Part shown: one piece after another, positions 8,484-15,521 of the stretch
How positions within the stretch are numbered: position 1 is the stretch's first letter
Layout: the number at the start of each line of letters is the position of its first letter
Assembly: GCA_964613305.1 (NCBI GenBank)
Contig: CAZTII010000011.1
Span: 1-41,037, forward strand
DNA: 41,037 nucleotides
DNA from: CAZTII01 sp964613305
GTDB lineage: Bacteria; Bacillota_I; Bacilli_A; Erysipelotrichales; Erysipelotrichaceae
Reading direction: 5' to 3'
The notes under the pieces: generated by a model
What the model was told of the DNA's origin: nothing
Database searches by the model: none
Seen by the model: the letters and a program-made list of their open reading frames with translations, nothing else
Made by a program: the position numbers and the translations under genes

Positions 8484-9326
8484 TCAATCTAATTGAATGA
8501 ACATCATTCGATCATGACCATTCATATCTTTTTTCACTTCAACAACAGCTTTTGGAAAATACGAAGTAACAACATCCGTTAACGATTGTTTTTGATCATA
8601 TCCCATCTCCAAAGCAATCATTCCATTCTTTTTTAACACTCGACGACAATCAGACAATAGTCGGCGATAAAAATACAATCCATCTTCTTTACCAAACAAT
8701 GCCAATGAAGGTTCATAATTAACAACACTTTCATCCAACTGTTCTCCACTTGGAATATATGGCGGATTACAAACAAGTAAATCAACTTGATGATCAATTC
8801 CATCCAACATATCACTACAAATACATGTTACATCAGCCTGTAATTGTTCACTATTTTCCTGTGCCACCAATAAAGCATCCGGACAAATATCACTAAGTGT
8901 TGCTTTCACTCTTTTTTCTTCTAACGCTAAACTAATACCAATTGCCCCGCTTCCAGTTGCCACATCCAATACATCAACAACATCGTGTGATGCAAAATAA
9001 GTATCAATCAACGACAAGCAATGACCAACTAACTCCTCTGTTTCACTACGAGGAATTAAAACATGTTCATTAACAATAAAACGATGACCATAAAACCAAG
9101 AATAACCTAATACATATGCCAACGGTTTTTTCAAAAGCAACTGTTGAAACGCATCTTGAAACTGCGCATATACTTCTTCAGCAATAACCTCATCCATACT
9201 CATATACAAATTACTACGCGAAAGATGACACAACTCCACCATTAGTGATAACGGCAAATGTTCTTCTAAACCTTCTTTTCGACAAAGATTTGTATAACGG
9301 GTAATAACCTCACGATACGTAGTCAT
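8484..9326 (-). CDS. prmC: Peptide chain release factor N5-glutamine methyltransferase
   Basis: 280 residues. PrmC methylates the glutamine of the GGQ motif in release factors using SAM. The SAM-binding DVATGSGAIGISLAL and the catalytic NPPY (LLVCNPPYIPSGEQ) are present. It follows prfA, its substrate, with no gap (TAAATG), so the modifying enzyme and target are co-expressed. Confidence 0.96.
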   Translation of the reverse strand: MTTYREVITRYTNLCRKEGLEEHLPLSLMVELCHLSRSNLYMSMDEVIAEEVYAQFQDAFQQLLLKKPLAYVLGYSWFYGHRFIVNEHVLIPRSETEELVGHCLSLIDTYFASHDVVDVLDVATGSGAIGISLALEEKRVKATLSDICPDALLVAQENSEQLQADVTCICSDMLDGIDHQVDLLVCNPPYIPSGEQLDESVVNYEPSLALFGKEDGLYFYRRLLSDCRRVLKKNGMIALEMGYDQKQSLTDVVTSYFPKAVVEVKKDMNGHDRMMFIQLD

Positions 9327-10397
9327 TTATTGTCCCGACAGTTTTTGTTTTTGTTCCTCTTGAGCAAGAGCATCTAAAACATCTTCCAATTTACCTTCCA
9401 TAATACGATCAAGTTGCGTAATTGTTAAACCAATACGATGATCTGTAACTCTATTTTGTGGATAATTGTACGTACGAATCTTTTCCGCACGATCTCCACT
9501 ACCCAATTTACTCTTACGTTCTTTATCTTTGATTTCATCCTCAGCACGTTTTAATTCAGCGTACACTTTAGCACGAATCGTATTCATCGCTGTCGCTCTA
9601 TTTTCAATCTGGCTACGACCATCTTGACATTTTACAACAATTCCCGTCGGAATATGCACAATTCTAACCGCACTATCCGTTTTATTAACGTGTTGTCCAC
9701 CAGCACCACTAGCTCGCATCGTTTCAATTTCCAAATCTTTCGGATCCAAAGTAAAATCATCCTCATCGATTTCAGCAGTCACTAATACAGTTGCGGTTGA
9801 AGTATGAATTCTCCCTTGAGCTTCCGTCTTTGGAACACGTTGAACGCGGTGAGAACCACTTTCAAACTTCAAGCGACCATACGCTCCATCCCCTTTAACC
9901 ATAAAAGAAATTAATGTAAATCCTCCAGCTTCCGCCTCCATCACTTCAATCAAATCCACTTTCCAACCAATACTTTCCGCATAACGAGCATACATACGAT
10001 ATAAATCACCAGCGAAAATATTACCTTCGTCACCACCAGCAGCACCACGAATTTCAACAATACAATTATTATCATCAATTGGATCATGCGGTATTAACAA
10101 CAATTCAATTTTCTCTAACAACGCATCTCTTAAAGGAATACATTCATCAAGTTCCATCACAGCCATTTCTTTAATATCAGGATCATGTTCCTTCATCAAC
10201 AATTCCGCTTCAACAATACGTTGTTTAAGCGCTTTTAAATCATCATACGCATCCACCGCTTGTTTCAAACCTGCTTGTTCCTTAGCAATTTTTCCCATTT
10301 CTTTCGGATTACGCATTATTTCATCTGTCATCAATAAATCATTTATTTCATTAAAGCGATGTTGCATCGCCTCTAATCGTGTTTCCATTGCATTCAT
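9327..10397 (-). CDS. prfA: Peptide chain release factor 1
   Basis: 356 residues, standard RF1 length. RF1 recognises UAA and UAG and triggers peptidyl-tRNA hydrolysis. The GGQ loop is RASGAGGQHVNKTDSAVR; GAAGGDEGNIFAGDLYRMY in the central domain is also diagnostic. The start ATG lies 1 nt after the tdk stop, with AAGAGGAGAA inside the end of tdk as ribosome site. ATG at codon 4 is an alternative start. Confidence 0.97.
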   Translation of the reverse strand: MNAMETRLEAMQHRFNEINDLLMTDEIMRNPKEMGKIAKEQAGLKQAVDAYDDLKALKQRIVEAELLMKEHDPDIKEMAVMELDECIPLRDALLEKIELLLIPHDPIDDNNCIVEIRGAAGGDEGNIFAGDLYRMYARYAESIGWKVDLIEVMEAEAGGFTLISFMVKGDGAYGRLKFESGSHRVQRVPKTEAQGRIHTSTATVLVTAEIDEDDFTLDPKDLEIETMRASGAGGQHVNKTDSAVRIVHIPTGIVVKCQDGRSQIENRATAMNTIRAKVYAELKRAEDEIKDKERKSKLGSGDRAEKIRTYNYPQNRVTDHRIGLTITQLDRIMEGKLEDVLDALAQEEQKQKLSGQ

Positions 10398-10398
10398 A

Positions 10399-10998
10399 CT
10401 ATTCTCCTCTTAATGGTTTATTTTTAACCACATGACAGTGTCGACAACGTGGTTCATAACTTTCAGTAGCTCCAACTAAAATAAGTGGATCATGATAATT
10501 AGCCTCGATTTTATTTACAAGACGTTGAGTACGTGTTGCTGGAGCACCACAACAAGAACAAACAGCCGTCAACTTCGTCACAAATTCAGCTTCGGTAATT
10601 AAAAAACCCATCATACCAAATGGTTCACCTCTAAAGTCAGTGTCTAACCCCGCAACCATTACCCGTTTTCCTTGTTTGGCTAACTCATCACAAACTTCCA
10701 CAATATCGTTATCAAAAAATTGAACTTCATCAATCGCAACCACATCCGCATCACCAACATGTTCTAATATTTCTCTCGAGGAAGAAACAACAATACTACC
10801 TATTTTACTACCGGCATGTGAGACAACCAACGTGTCACTATAACGATTATCAATAGAAGGTTTAAATACCTTAATATTCTTTTTCGCAAATTCAAGAACA
10901 CGAATTCTTCGAATCAATTCCTCCGTCTTACCTGCAAACATACAACCACAAATCACTTCAACCCAACCTGGTCGATATTGATGATACATCATACTCAT
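10399..10998 (-). CDS. tdk: Thymidine kinase (type II)
   Basis: 199 residues. It phosphorylates thymidine with ATP in the salvage pathway. Walker A (GCMFAGKTEEL), the DEVQFF lid/Walker B motif and the zinc-binding cysteines (CSCCG and CRHCH) match type II bacterial kinases. It is the first gene of tdk-prfA-prmC-tsaC-glyA, about 70 nt after rpmE. The only promoter-like element is a TAAAAT without a good -35, so read-through from rpmE may contribute. Confidence 0.96.
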   Translation of the reverse strand: MSMMYHQYRPGWVEVICGCMFAGKTEELIRRIRVLEFAKKNIKVFKPSIDNRYSDTLVVSHAGSKIGSIVVSSSREILEHVGDADVVAIDEVQFFDNDIVEVCDELAKQGKRVMVAGLDTDFRGEPFGMMGFLITEAEFVTKLTAVCSCCGAPATRTQRLVNKIEANYHDPLILVGATESYEPRCRHCHVVKNKPLRGE

Positions 10999-11047
10999 AT
11001 TATTTACCCCTTTTAATATCCACTCTATTTTAACATACTATTTAAGT

Positions 11048-11072
11048 ATAAAAAAGAAGGTATTTACCTTCT
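11048..11072 (-). terminator. Terminator of rpmE
   Basis: AGAAGGTA/TACCTTCT form a perfect 8-bp stem with a 2-nt loop, followed by five T on the minus strand. The stem overlaps the rpmE stop codon. Confidence 0.8.
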
Positions 11073-11274
11073 ATTTCATGTTGTATTTCTTATTGAATTT
11101 TTCGATTCTACCTTGTGCAGCCGCAAAACGTTGTCTTCCAGTATAGAATGGATGGCAATTAGAGCAAGTATCTACTTTAATTTCTTTTTTAGTAGATCCT
11201 GACTCAAACTCAGCGCCACAGCTAGTACATAATACTTTACATTGGTTATAAGTTGGGTGAATTCCGTTTTTCAT
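11071..11274 (-). CDS. rpmE: 50S ribosomal protein L31 (zinc-binding, C+ form)
   Basis: 67 residues. The cysteines CKVLCTSCG and CSNCHPFYTG are the zinc ligands of the C+ (type A) form of L31, while the KxxNIHP-like N-terminus (MKNGIHPTYNQ) and FYTGRQRF are family signatures. The C+ form is usually the one replaced by zinc-free L31 paralogues when zinc is scarce. GGAAGGAG precedes the ATG. Confidence 0.95.
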   Translation of the reverse strand: MKNGIHPTYNQCKVLCTSCGAEFESGSTKKEIKVDTCSNCHPFYTGRQRFAAAQGRIEKFNKKYNMK

Positions 11275-11291
11275 TTTTTTCTCCTTCCGCC

Positions 11292-11308
11292 TTAGTTTTT
11301 CAAACTAA
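11292..11308 (-). promoter_or_regulatory. Hairpin in the rpmE leader
   Basis: A 7-bp perfect inverted repeat (TTAGTTT/AAACTAA, 3-nt loop) lies 18-34 nt before the rpmE ATG, next to the ribosome-binding site. It could influence translation as a leader structure; nothing in the sequence proves this. Confidence 0.35.
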
Positions 11309-11383
11309 AGTAAGTGCTAAATCATACTACCACAACAAACAAGGAATTTCAACTACAAATTCACGATAATAACACAAATCCTA

Positions 11384-11392
11384 TGATATACT
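11384..11392 (+). promoter_or_regulatory. Extended -10 promoter of the flavin-reductase-like gene
   Basis: TGA-TATACT ends 19 nt before the ATG at 11412. The -35 region is weak. Confidence 0.4.
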
Positions 11393-11411
11393 AATCATGA
11401 GGTGAAAAGCG

Positions 11412-11912
11412 ATGAAACAAATATCAGTAAATGAAATCATCGATAATATATTTCAACTAATTTCCAAAGATTGGGCTTTAATCACAACCAAAGCAAACAA
11501 CAAAATAAACGCAATGACCGCCAGTTGGTTACAACTAGGATACTTGTGGAATAAGAATGTTATTACCGCCTATATTAGACCCCAACGATACACACATCAA
11601 TTTATGATGGAAAACGACACCTTTTCCGTTGCCTTCTTTGATAATCACTACAAATCAGCTTTACAATACTGTGGAACGATATCAGGATACGATGAAGATA
11701 AACTAGAAAAATGTCAATTAACAACATCACTACTAAACAATACGCCAGTTATTAATGAAGCACGACTTATCCTAGTTTGTCGCAAATTATACACATACAC
11801 TCTTCAACCAAACAACTTCAACGATACAACCATTCCTACAACAAACTATCCCAACAGTGACTACCACGATTGTTTTGTGGCAGAAATTATTGGTGTGTAT
11901 ACAAATGATTAA
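11412..11912 (+). CDS. Flavin reductase family protein (FMN-binding split barrel)
   Basis: 166 residues. The N-terminal half (DWALITTKANNKINAMTASWLQLGYLW, then NVITAYIRPQRYTHQFMMENDTFSVAFF) is the pattern of the flavin-reductase-like split-barrel family that binds FMN; members reduce flavin or act as flavin-dependent oxidoreductases. The exact substrate is not visible. GAGGTGA precedes the start. It is convergent with the Xre gene, and the stops overlap by 4 nt. The next plus-strand terminator is at 12369, so its mRNA may run antisense through the whole regulator gene. Confidence 0.82.
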   Translation: MKQISVNEIIDNIFQLISKDWALITTKANNKINAMTASWLQLGYLWNKNVITAYIRPQRYTHQFMMENDTFSVAFFDNHYKSALQYCGTISGYDEDKLEKCQLTTSLLNNTPVINEARLILVCRKLYTYTLQPNNFNDTTIPTTNYPNSDYHDCFVAEIIGVYTND

Positions 11913-12286
11913 TTATCGTGAAGTTTAAACGAAACTCCCTCAAAGTCTTCATAATCCGCTTCTTTGATAAACTGTTCAAACAACATCATCACAATTTTCT
12001 TCTGCTTATCATCACACGTATAATACATGTCGATGATATTTTTTTCTTGTTGACTCACTAAATACTGTTGACGTTGATTTTTAAAACGAACACCAATCAA
12101 CTCATTTAGCGTAACACCATAATATTTAGATAACGATACTAGAACTTCCAAACTAGGGGTTGATTCATCGTTTTCATAACGCGACATTGCTGGAACGCTG
12201 ACACCGCAAAAACCAGCTACCTCTTTCTGAGTAAAGCCATTTTCCTCACGATGTTTTTTTAATTGATTGCCGATTCTATTTTTCAT
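11909..12286 (-). CDS. Xre-family helix-turn-helix transcriptional regulator
   Basis: 125 residues. Residues about 5-60 are a Cro/CI-type HTH (QLKKHREENGFTQKEVAGFCGVSVPAMSRYENDESTPSLEVLVSLSKYYGVTLNELI). The C-terminal 60 residues are polar and probably mediate dimerisation or sensing. The target is unknown. It is convergent with the flavin-reductase-like gene and divergent from htpG. Confidence 0.85.
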   Translation of the reverse strand: MKNRIGNQLKKHREENGFTQKEVAGFCGVSVPAMSRYENDESTPSLEVLVSLSKYYGVTLNELIGVRFKNQRQQYLVSQQEKNIIDMYYTCDDKQKKIVMMLFEQFIKEADYEDFEGVSFKLHDN

Positions 12287-12368
12287 ACTGTAATTGTACT
12301 CTACAAAGCGAAAAATATTTCAAAACTTCCATTTGACGAAAATATTTTAAAAAAGTTGCATATTAATT

Positions 12369-12410
12369 AACAATAAAATAGCTACAATGCTATTTTATTG
12401 TTATTTTTTT
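12369..12410 (+). terminator. Strong hairpin plus T-tract upstream of htpG
   Basis: A perfect 13-bp stem (AACAATAAAATAG/CTATTTTATTGTT, 8-nt loop) is followed by ATTTTTTT on the plus strand. The only plus-strand gene before it ends at 11912, so it would stop transcription from that gene after it has crossed the xre locus, and it insulates the htpG promoter. Confidence 0.7.
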
Positions 12411-12501
12411 ATAATTTTATCTTTAATATACAAAACTTATCTTTAAATTGTTTCACTTTGGTTTACATTAATCAAAACAAACAATATTTTCAGCGAAACA
12501 C

Positions 12502-12530
12502 TTGTCAAAGAAAGAAATGCGTGTTATATT
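12502..12530 (+). promoter_or_regulatory. Promoter of htpG
   Basis: TTGTCA (12502-12507), a 17-nt spacer and TATATT (12525-12530), the latter preceded by TGT (extended -10). The expected transcription start falls inside the CIRCE element. Confidence 0.85.
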
Positions 12531-12533
12531 ATC

Positions 12534-12560
12534 TTAGCAATCACTTGTTAAGAGTGCTAA
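12534..12560 (+). promoter_or_regulatory. CIRCE operator (HrcA-binding) of htpG
   Basis: TTAGCAATC-N9-GAGTGCTAA matches the CIRCE consensus TTAGCACTC-N9-GAGTGCTAA with a single mismatch in the left arm. It starts 3 nt after the -10 box, where HrcA would block initiation until heat shock. hrcA is not in this window. Confidence 0.9.
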
Positions 12561-12571
12561 AAGGAGGACTT

Positions 12572-14461
12572 ATGGCAAAGAAACAATTTAAAGCAGAATC
12601 GAAAAGAATTTTAGACTTAATGATTCATTCAATTTACACAAATCGTGAAATTTTCCTTAGAGAACTAATCTCTAACGCATCTGATGCCTTAGATAAGCGT
12701 TACTATACGTCAATAACTGACGAAAAATTACGTGTTGAACGAGATGATTTAAAAATCATGATCGACATCGATGAAGAAAATCGTTCTTTAACAATCACTG
12801 ATACCGGAATTGGTATGACTCAAGAAGAATTAGAAAACAACTTAGGAACAATCGCAAAAAGTGGTTCCTTAGAATTTAAAAAGAACTTAGAAGCGGCATC
12901 AAGCGACATCGATATCATTGGTCAATTTGGTGTAGGTTTCTATTCAGCCTTCATGGTCGCAAAAAAGATTATAGTTGAATCAAAATCAATCACATCTACT
13001 CAAGCCTTCGCATGGACTAGCAGTGGTGAAGATGGATATACCATCAATGAAATCACAAAAGAAGATGTTGGAACAAAAATTATTTTATTCTTAAAAGATG
13101 ATACTGATGAAGAATCATTCAAAGAATTCTTAGAAGAATACACAATCAAACAATTAATCAAAAAATATAGTGATTATGTACGCTATCCAATTCAAATGTT
13201 ATGCTCAACATCAAAACCAAAAGCAGACAATCCTGAAGAATACGAAGAAACAATTGAACTAGAAACATTGAACTCAATGATTCCACTTTGGAAACGCGAT
13301 AAAAAAGATATTACTGAAGAAGAATACAACGAATTCTACAAAAGTAAATTCACTGATTGGCAAAATCCACACAAAGTAATTCACTACAACATCGAAGGAA
13401 CGATTTCATACAACGCCCTTCTATACATTCCATCAAAAGCACCATACAACTTTTACAACAGCGATTATGAAACAGGATTACAATTATACTCAAAAGGTGT
13501 ATTCATCATGGATCACGCCAAAGATTTAATTCCTGATTACTTCCGTTTTGTAAAAGGATTAGTTGATAGTGATGATTTAAATCTCAACATTTCCCGAGAA
13601 ATACTACAACAAGACCGCCAAATGAAAGCATTAGGCAAAAGTGTAGAAAAGAAAATTAAATCAACATTAGAAGATATGTTAAAAAATGATCGTGAACAAT
13701 ATGAAAAGTTCTACGAACAATTCGGTTTAAACTTAAAATACGGAATGTACCAAAACTATGGAATGCACAAAGATGTATTAAAAGATTTAATTTTATTCAA
13801 AACAACGAAAGAAAAGAAATACGTTTCATTAGCTGAATACGTAGAAAGAATGCCAGAAGATCAAAAATTTATTTATTATGTTGTAGGTAATAAAATGGAA
13901 ACAATTGATAAATTACCACAAATGGAAAAAATACAAGACAAAGGCATTGAAGTGTTATATTTAATGGATGATGTCGATGAATTTGCACTAAGCGTACTAC
14001 ATACATACAATGAAAAAGAATTTAAATCAATCAATCAAGGTGATTTAGACTTAGACACTGAAGAAGAAAAACAACACAAAGAAGAAACAATCAAAGAAAA
14101 TAAATCACTATTAGACGCTTTAAAAGAAGCACTAAAGGACAAAGTAAAAGATGTAAGAATTTCATCACGTCTAAAATCAAATCCAGTATGTATCACATCA
14201 GAAGACGGTGTCTCAGTAGAAATGGAAAAAGTTTTAGCAGCTAATCCAATGGGACAAGATGTAAAAGCAAATAAAATATTAGAAATCAATCCTGACCACG
14301 CTATTTTCAAAACACTACAAAAAACATACGAAACAAATCCAGAACAATTATCAGTCTACGGTGATGTATTATACAACCAAGGATTATTAATTGCTGGACT
14401 ATCAGTAGAAGACCCAGTAGATTACGCAAATAAAGTGTGTCAATTAATGAGTCAACAATAA
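12572..14461 (+). CDS. htpG: Molecular chaperone HtpG (Hsp90)
   Basis: 629 residues. The ATP-binding GHKL domain is clear: ELISNASDALDK, ITDTGIGMTQEEL and IGQFGVGFYSAF. The middle domain (YNALLYIPSKAP, GLVDSDDLNLNISREILQ) and a C-terminal dimerisation domain follow. It is a cytosolic dimeric stress chaperone. ATG at 12572 is chosen because AAGGAGG lies just upstream and the protein then begins MAKKQFKAE as expected; the frame is open upstream to 12398, but that stretch contains the promoter and operator. CIRCE suggests HrcA control. Confidence 0.97.
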   Translation: MAKKQFKAESKRILDLMIHSIYTNREIFLRELISNASDALDKRYYTSITDEKLRVERDDLKIMIDIDEENRSLTITDTGIGMTQEELENNLGTIAKSGSLEFKKNLEAASSDIDIIGQFGVGFYSAFMVAKKIIVESKSITSTQAFAWTSSGEDGYTINEITKEDVGTKIILFLKDDTDEESFKEFLEEYTIKQLIKKYSDYVRYPIQMLCSTSKPKADNPEEYEETIELETLNSMIPLWKRDKKDITEEEYNEFYKSKFTDWQNPHKVIHYNIEGTISYNALLYIPSKAPYNFYNSDYETGLQLYSKGVFIMDHAKDLIPDYFRFVKGLVDSDDLNLNISREILQQDRQMKALGKSVEKKIKSTLEDMLKNDREQYEKFYEQFGLNLKYGMYQNYGMHKDVLKDLILFKTTKEKKYVSLAEYVERMPEDQKFIYYVVGNKMETIDKLPQMEKIQDKGIEVLYLMDDVDEFALSVLHTYNEKEFKSINQGDLDLDTEEEKQHKEETIKENKSLLDALKEALKDKVKDVRISSRLKSNPVCITSEDGVSVEMEKVLAANPMGQDVKANKILEINPDHAIFKTLQKTYETNPEQLSVYGDVLYNQGLLIAGLSVEDPVDYANKVCQLMSQQ

Positions 14462-14489
14462 GACATAATTCATTTTATGTCTTTTTTTG
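14461..14489 (+). terminator. Terminator of htpG
   Basis: AGACATAA/TTATGTCT form an 8-bp stem with a 6-nt loop, followed by a run of T, directly at the htpG stop codon. Confidence 0.85.
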
Positions 14490-14503
14490 TTGTATATACA
14501 ACA
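14488..14503. promoter_or_regulatory. Perfect 16-bp palindrome upstream of the ferredoxin gene
   Basis: TGTTGTATATACAACA is a perfect palindrome 50-65 nt before the ferredoxin ATG and directly after the htpG terminator. Its GT-N4-AC core resembles operators of dimeric regulators such as GntR-family proteins. The regulator is unknown. Confidence 0.45.
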
Positions 14504-14552
14504 TACATTCATCTGCGGTAATATATACTATAAGTATTAAAAGGAGAACACC

Positions 14553-15179
14553 ATGAAATTAACCATCAATAAAATACAACGACAAATTATACATATCGAC
14601 CAAGAAAAATGTATTGGCTGCCAATTATGTGTCAACGCATGCCATGAAGGTGCCATTGGTATCGTTAATGGAAAAGCAACTCTTTTACGCGATGATTATT
14701 GTGATGGACTTGGAGATTGTCTGCCAACTTGTCCAACCAATGCCATCTCATTTATAACGAAAGAAACTCTTCCATACGATGAAAAAGCCGTACAAGCCAA
14801 TAAACAAAAAAATAATTCAGAGCTACAACAGTGGCCAGTACAATTAAAACTATTACCAACAGTTGCACCTTATTATCATCATTGTGACCTTTTATTAGCC
14901 GCTGATTGTAGTGCTTACGCTTATCAACACTTTCATAAAGAGTTTATGAAAGGAAAAATAACGATGATTGCTTGTCCTAAATTAGATGGTGTTGATTACA
15001 CAAAAAAATTAAGTGAAATTATCAAAAACAATCAAATCAATTCCATTACCACGATTAAAATGGAAGTACCATGTTGTCGAGGTTTAGAAAAAGCAATTAC
15101 TGCCGCATTACAACAAAGCAATAAAGATATTCCGTTAACCATCAAAACAATGAAAACAAATGGAACGATTATACAATAA
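14553..15179 (+). CDS. 4Fe-4S ferredoxin-type electron-transfer protein
   Basis: 208 residues. Residues about 20-65 are a two-cluster ferredoxin domain: CIGCQLCVNACHEG, then CDGLGDCLPTCP. The C-terminal half has further conserved cysteines (LAADCSAYAYQHFHKEFMKGK, MIACPKLDG, EVPCCRG). This layout is typical of anaerobe ferredoxin-like proteins often found beside hydroxylamine reductase (Hcp); no hcp is in this window, so its partner is unknown. AAAGGAG precedes the ATG. Its last codons are inside a 31-nt perfect hairpin. Confidence 0.85.
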   Translation: MKLTINKIQRQIIHIDQEKCIGCQLCVNACHEGAIGIVNGKATLLRDDYCDGLGDCLPTCPTNAISFITKETLPYDEKAVQANKQKNNSELQQWPVQLKLLPTVAPYYHHCDLLLAADCSAYAYQHFHKEFMKGKITMIACPKLDGVDYTKKLSEIIKNNQINSITTIKMEVPCCRGLEKAITAALQQSNKDIPLTIKTMKTNGTIIQ

Positions 15180-15189
15180 TCGTTCCATT
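15159..15189. terminator. 31-nt perfect hairpin at the convergent 3' ends
   Basis: A 14-bp perfect inverted repeat with a 3-nt loop spans the ends of the ferredoxin gene (plus) and the ABC remnant (minus). The flanking T-rich tract is weak on both strands. It probably works as a bidirectional transcript end or 3' stabiliser. Confidence 0.6.
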
Positions 15190-15387
15190 ATTCATTTTAA
15201 CAACAACATCACCAAACATAAAATCACATCGTTCATCATGAGAAATAGTAATCGTCGTCATCTTTTTACGTTTTGATAAAGCCACTATTGCATTCATCAT
15301 CTTTTCAAGAGAAGAGCTATCTTGACCAACTGAAGGTTCATCCAACAATAAAATAATGGCCACTCCTACGATGTATAAGTTTATCAT
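15169..15387 (-). pseudogene. Remnant of an ABC transporter ATPase (C-terminal part)
   Basis: 72 codons remain. Residues about 10-23 give Walker B and D-loop (IILLLDEPSVGQD) and near residue 48 is the H-loop histidine (TITISHDERCD), followed by the usual C-terminal VVKMNNGTI. The VGQD after DEP resembles energy-coupling-factor ATPases. Walker A, Q-loop and signature motif are absent, and no upstream frame supplies them, so it cannot be a working ATPase. It was truncated when this locus was rearranged; the adjoining bases 15388-15520 hold the promoter of the next gene. Confidence 0.75.
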
Positions 15388-15413
15388 TAATTGTTAGTTA
15401 TATCAAACTAAAA

Positions 15414-15427
15414 TTAGTTATAACTAA
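15414..15427. promoter_or_regulatory. 14-bp palindrome upstream of the nucleotidase promoter
   Basis: TTAGTTATAACTAA is a perfect palindrome 14 nt before the -35 box. Its left half, TTAGTTATA, is repeated directly at 15394-15402. This could be a regulator-binding site. Confidence 0.35.
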
Positions 15428-15440
15428 GTTTTAACAATTA

Positions 15441-15469
15441 TTGAAACTTATAAGCATAAAGCGTATAAT
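15441..15469 (+). promoter_or_regulatory. Promoter of the nucleotidase pair
   Basis: TTGAAA (15441-15446), a 17-nt spacer and TATAAT (15464-15469), near consensus, 53 nt before the ATG at 15522. Confidence 0.8.
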
Positions 15470-15521
15470 TAACTTAAATCATCCCCACTAAATACTATTT
15501 AAACTAAAAGGGGGTTTTACT

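Noticed and set aside
8140..8496. 118-codon plus-strand open frame opposite tsaC
   Set aside because: It is antisense to a clearly conserved gene, with no ribosome site and no recognisable protein features.
12398..12571. Extended N-terminus of htpG
   Set aside because: The stretch contains the promoter and CIRCE operator, has no ribosome site and does not resemble HtpG; ATG at 12572 is preceded by AAGGAGG.
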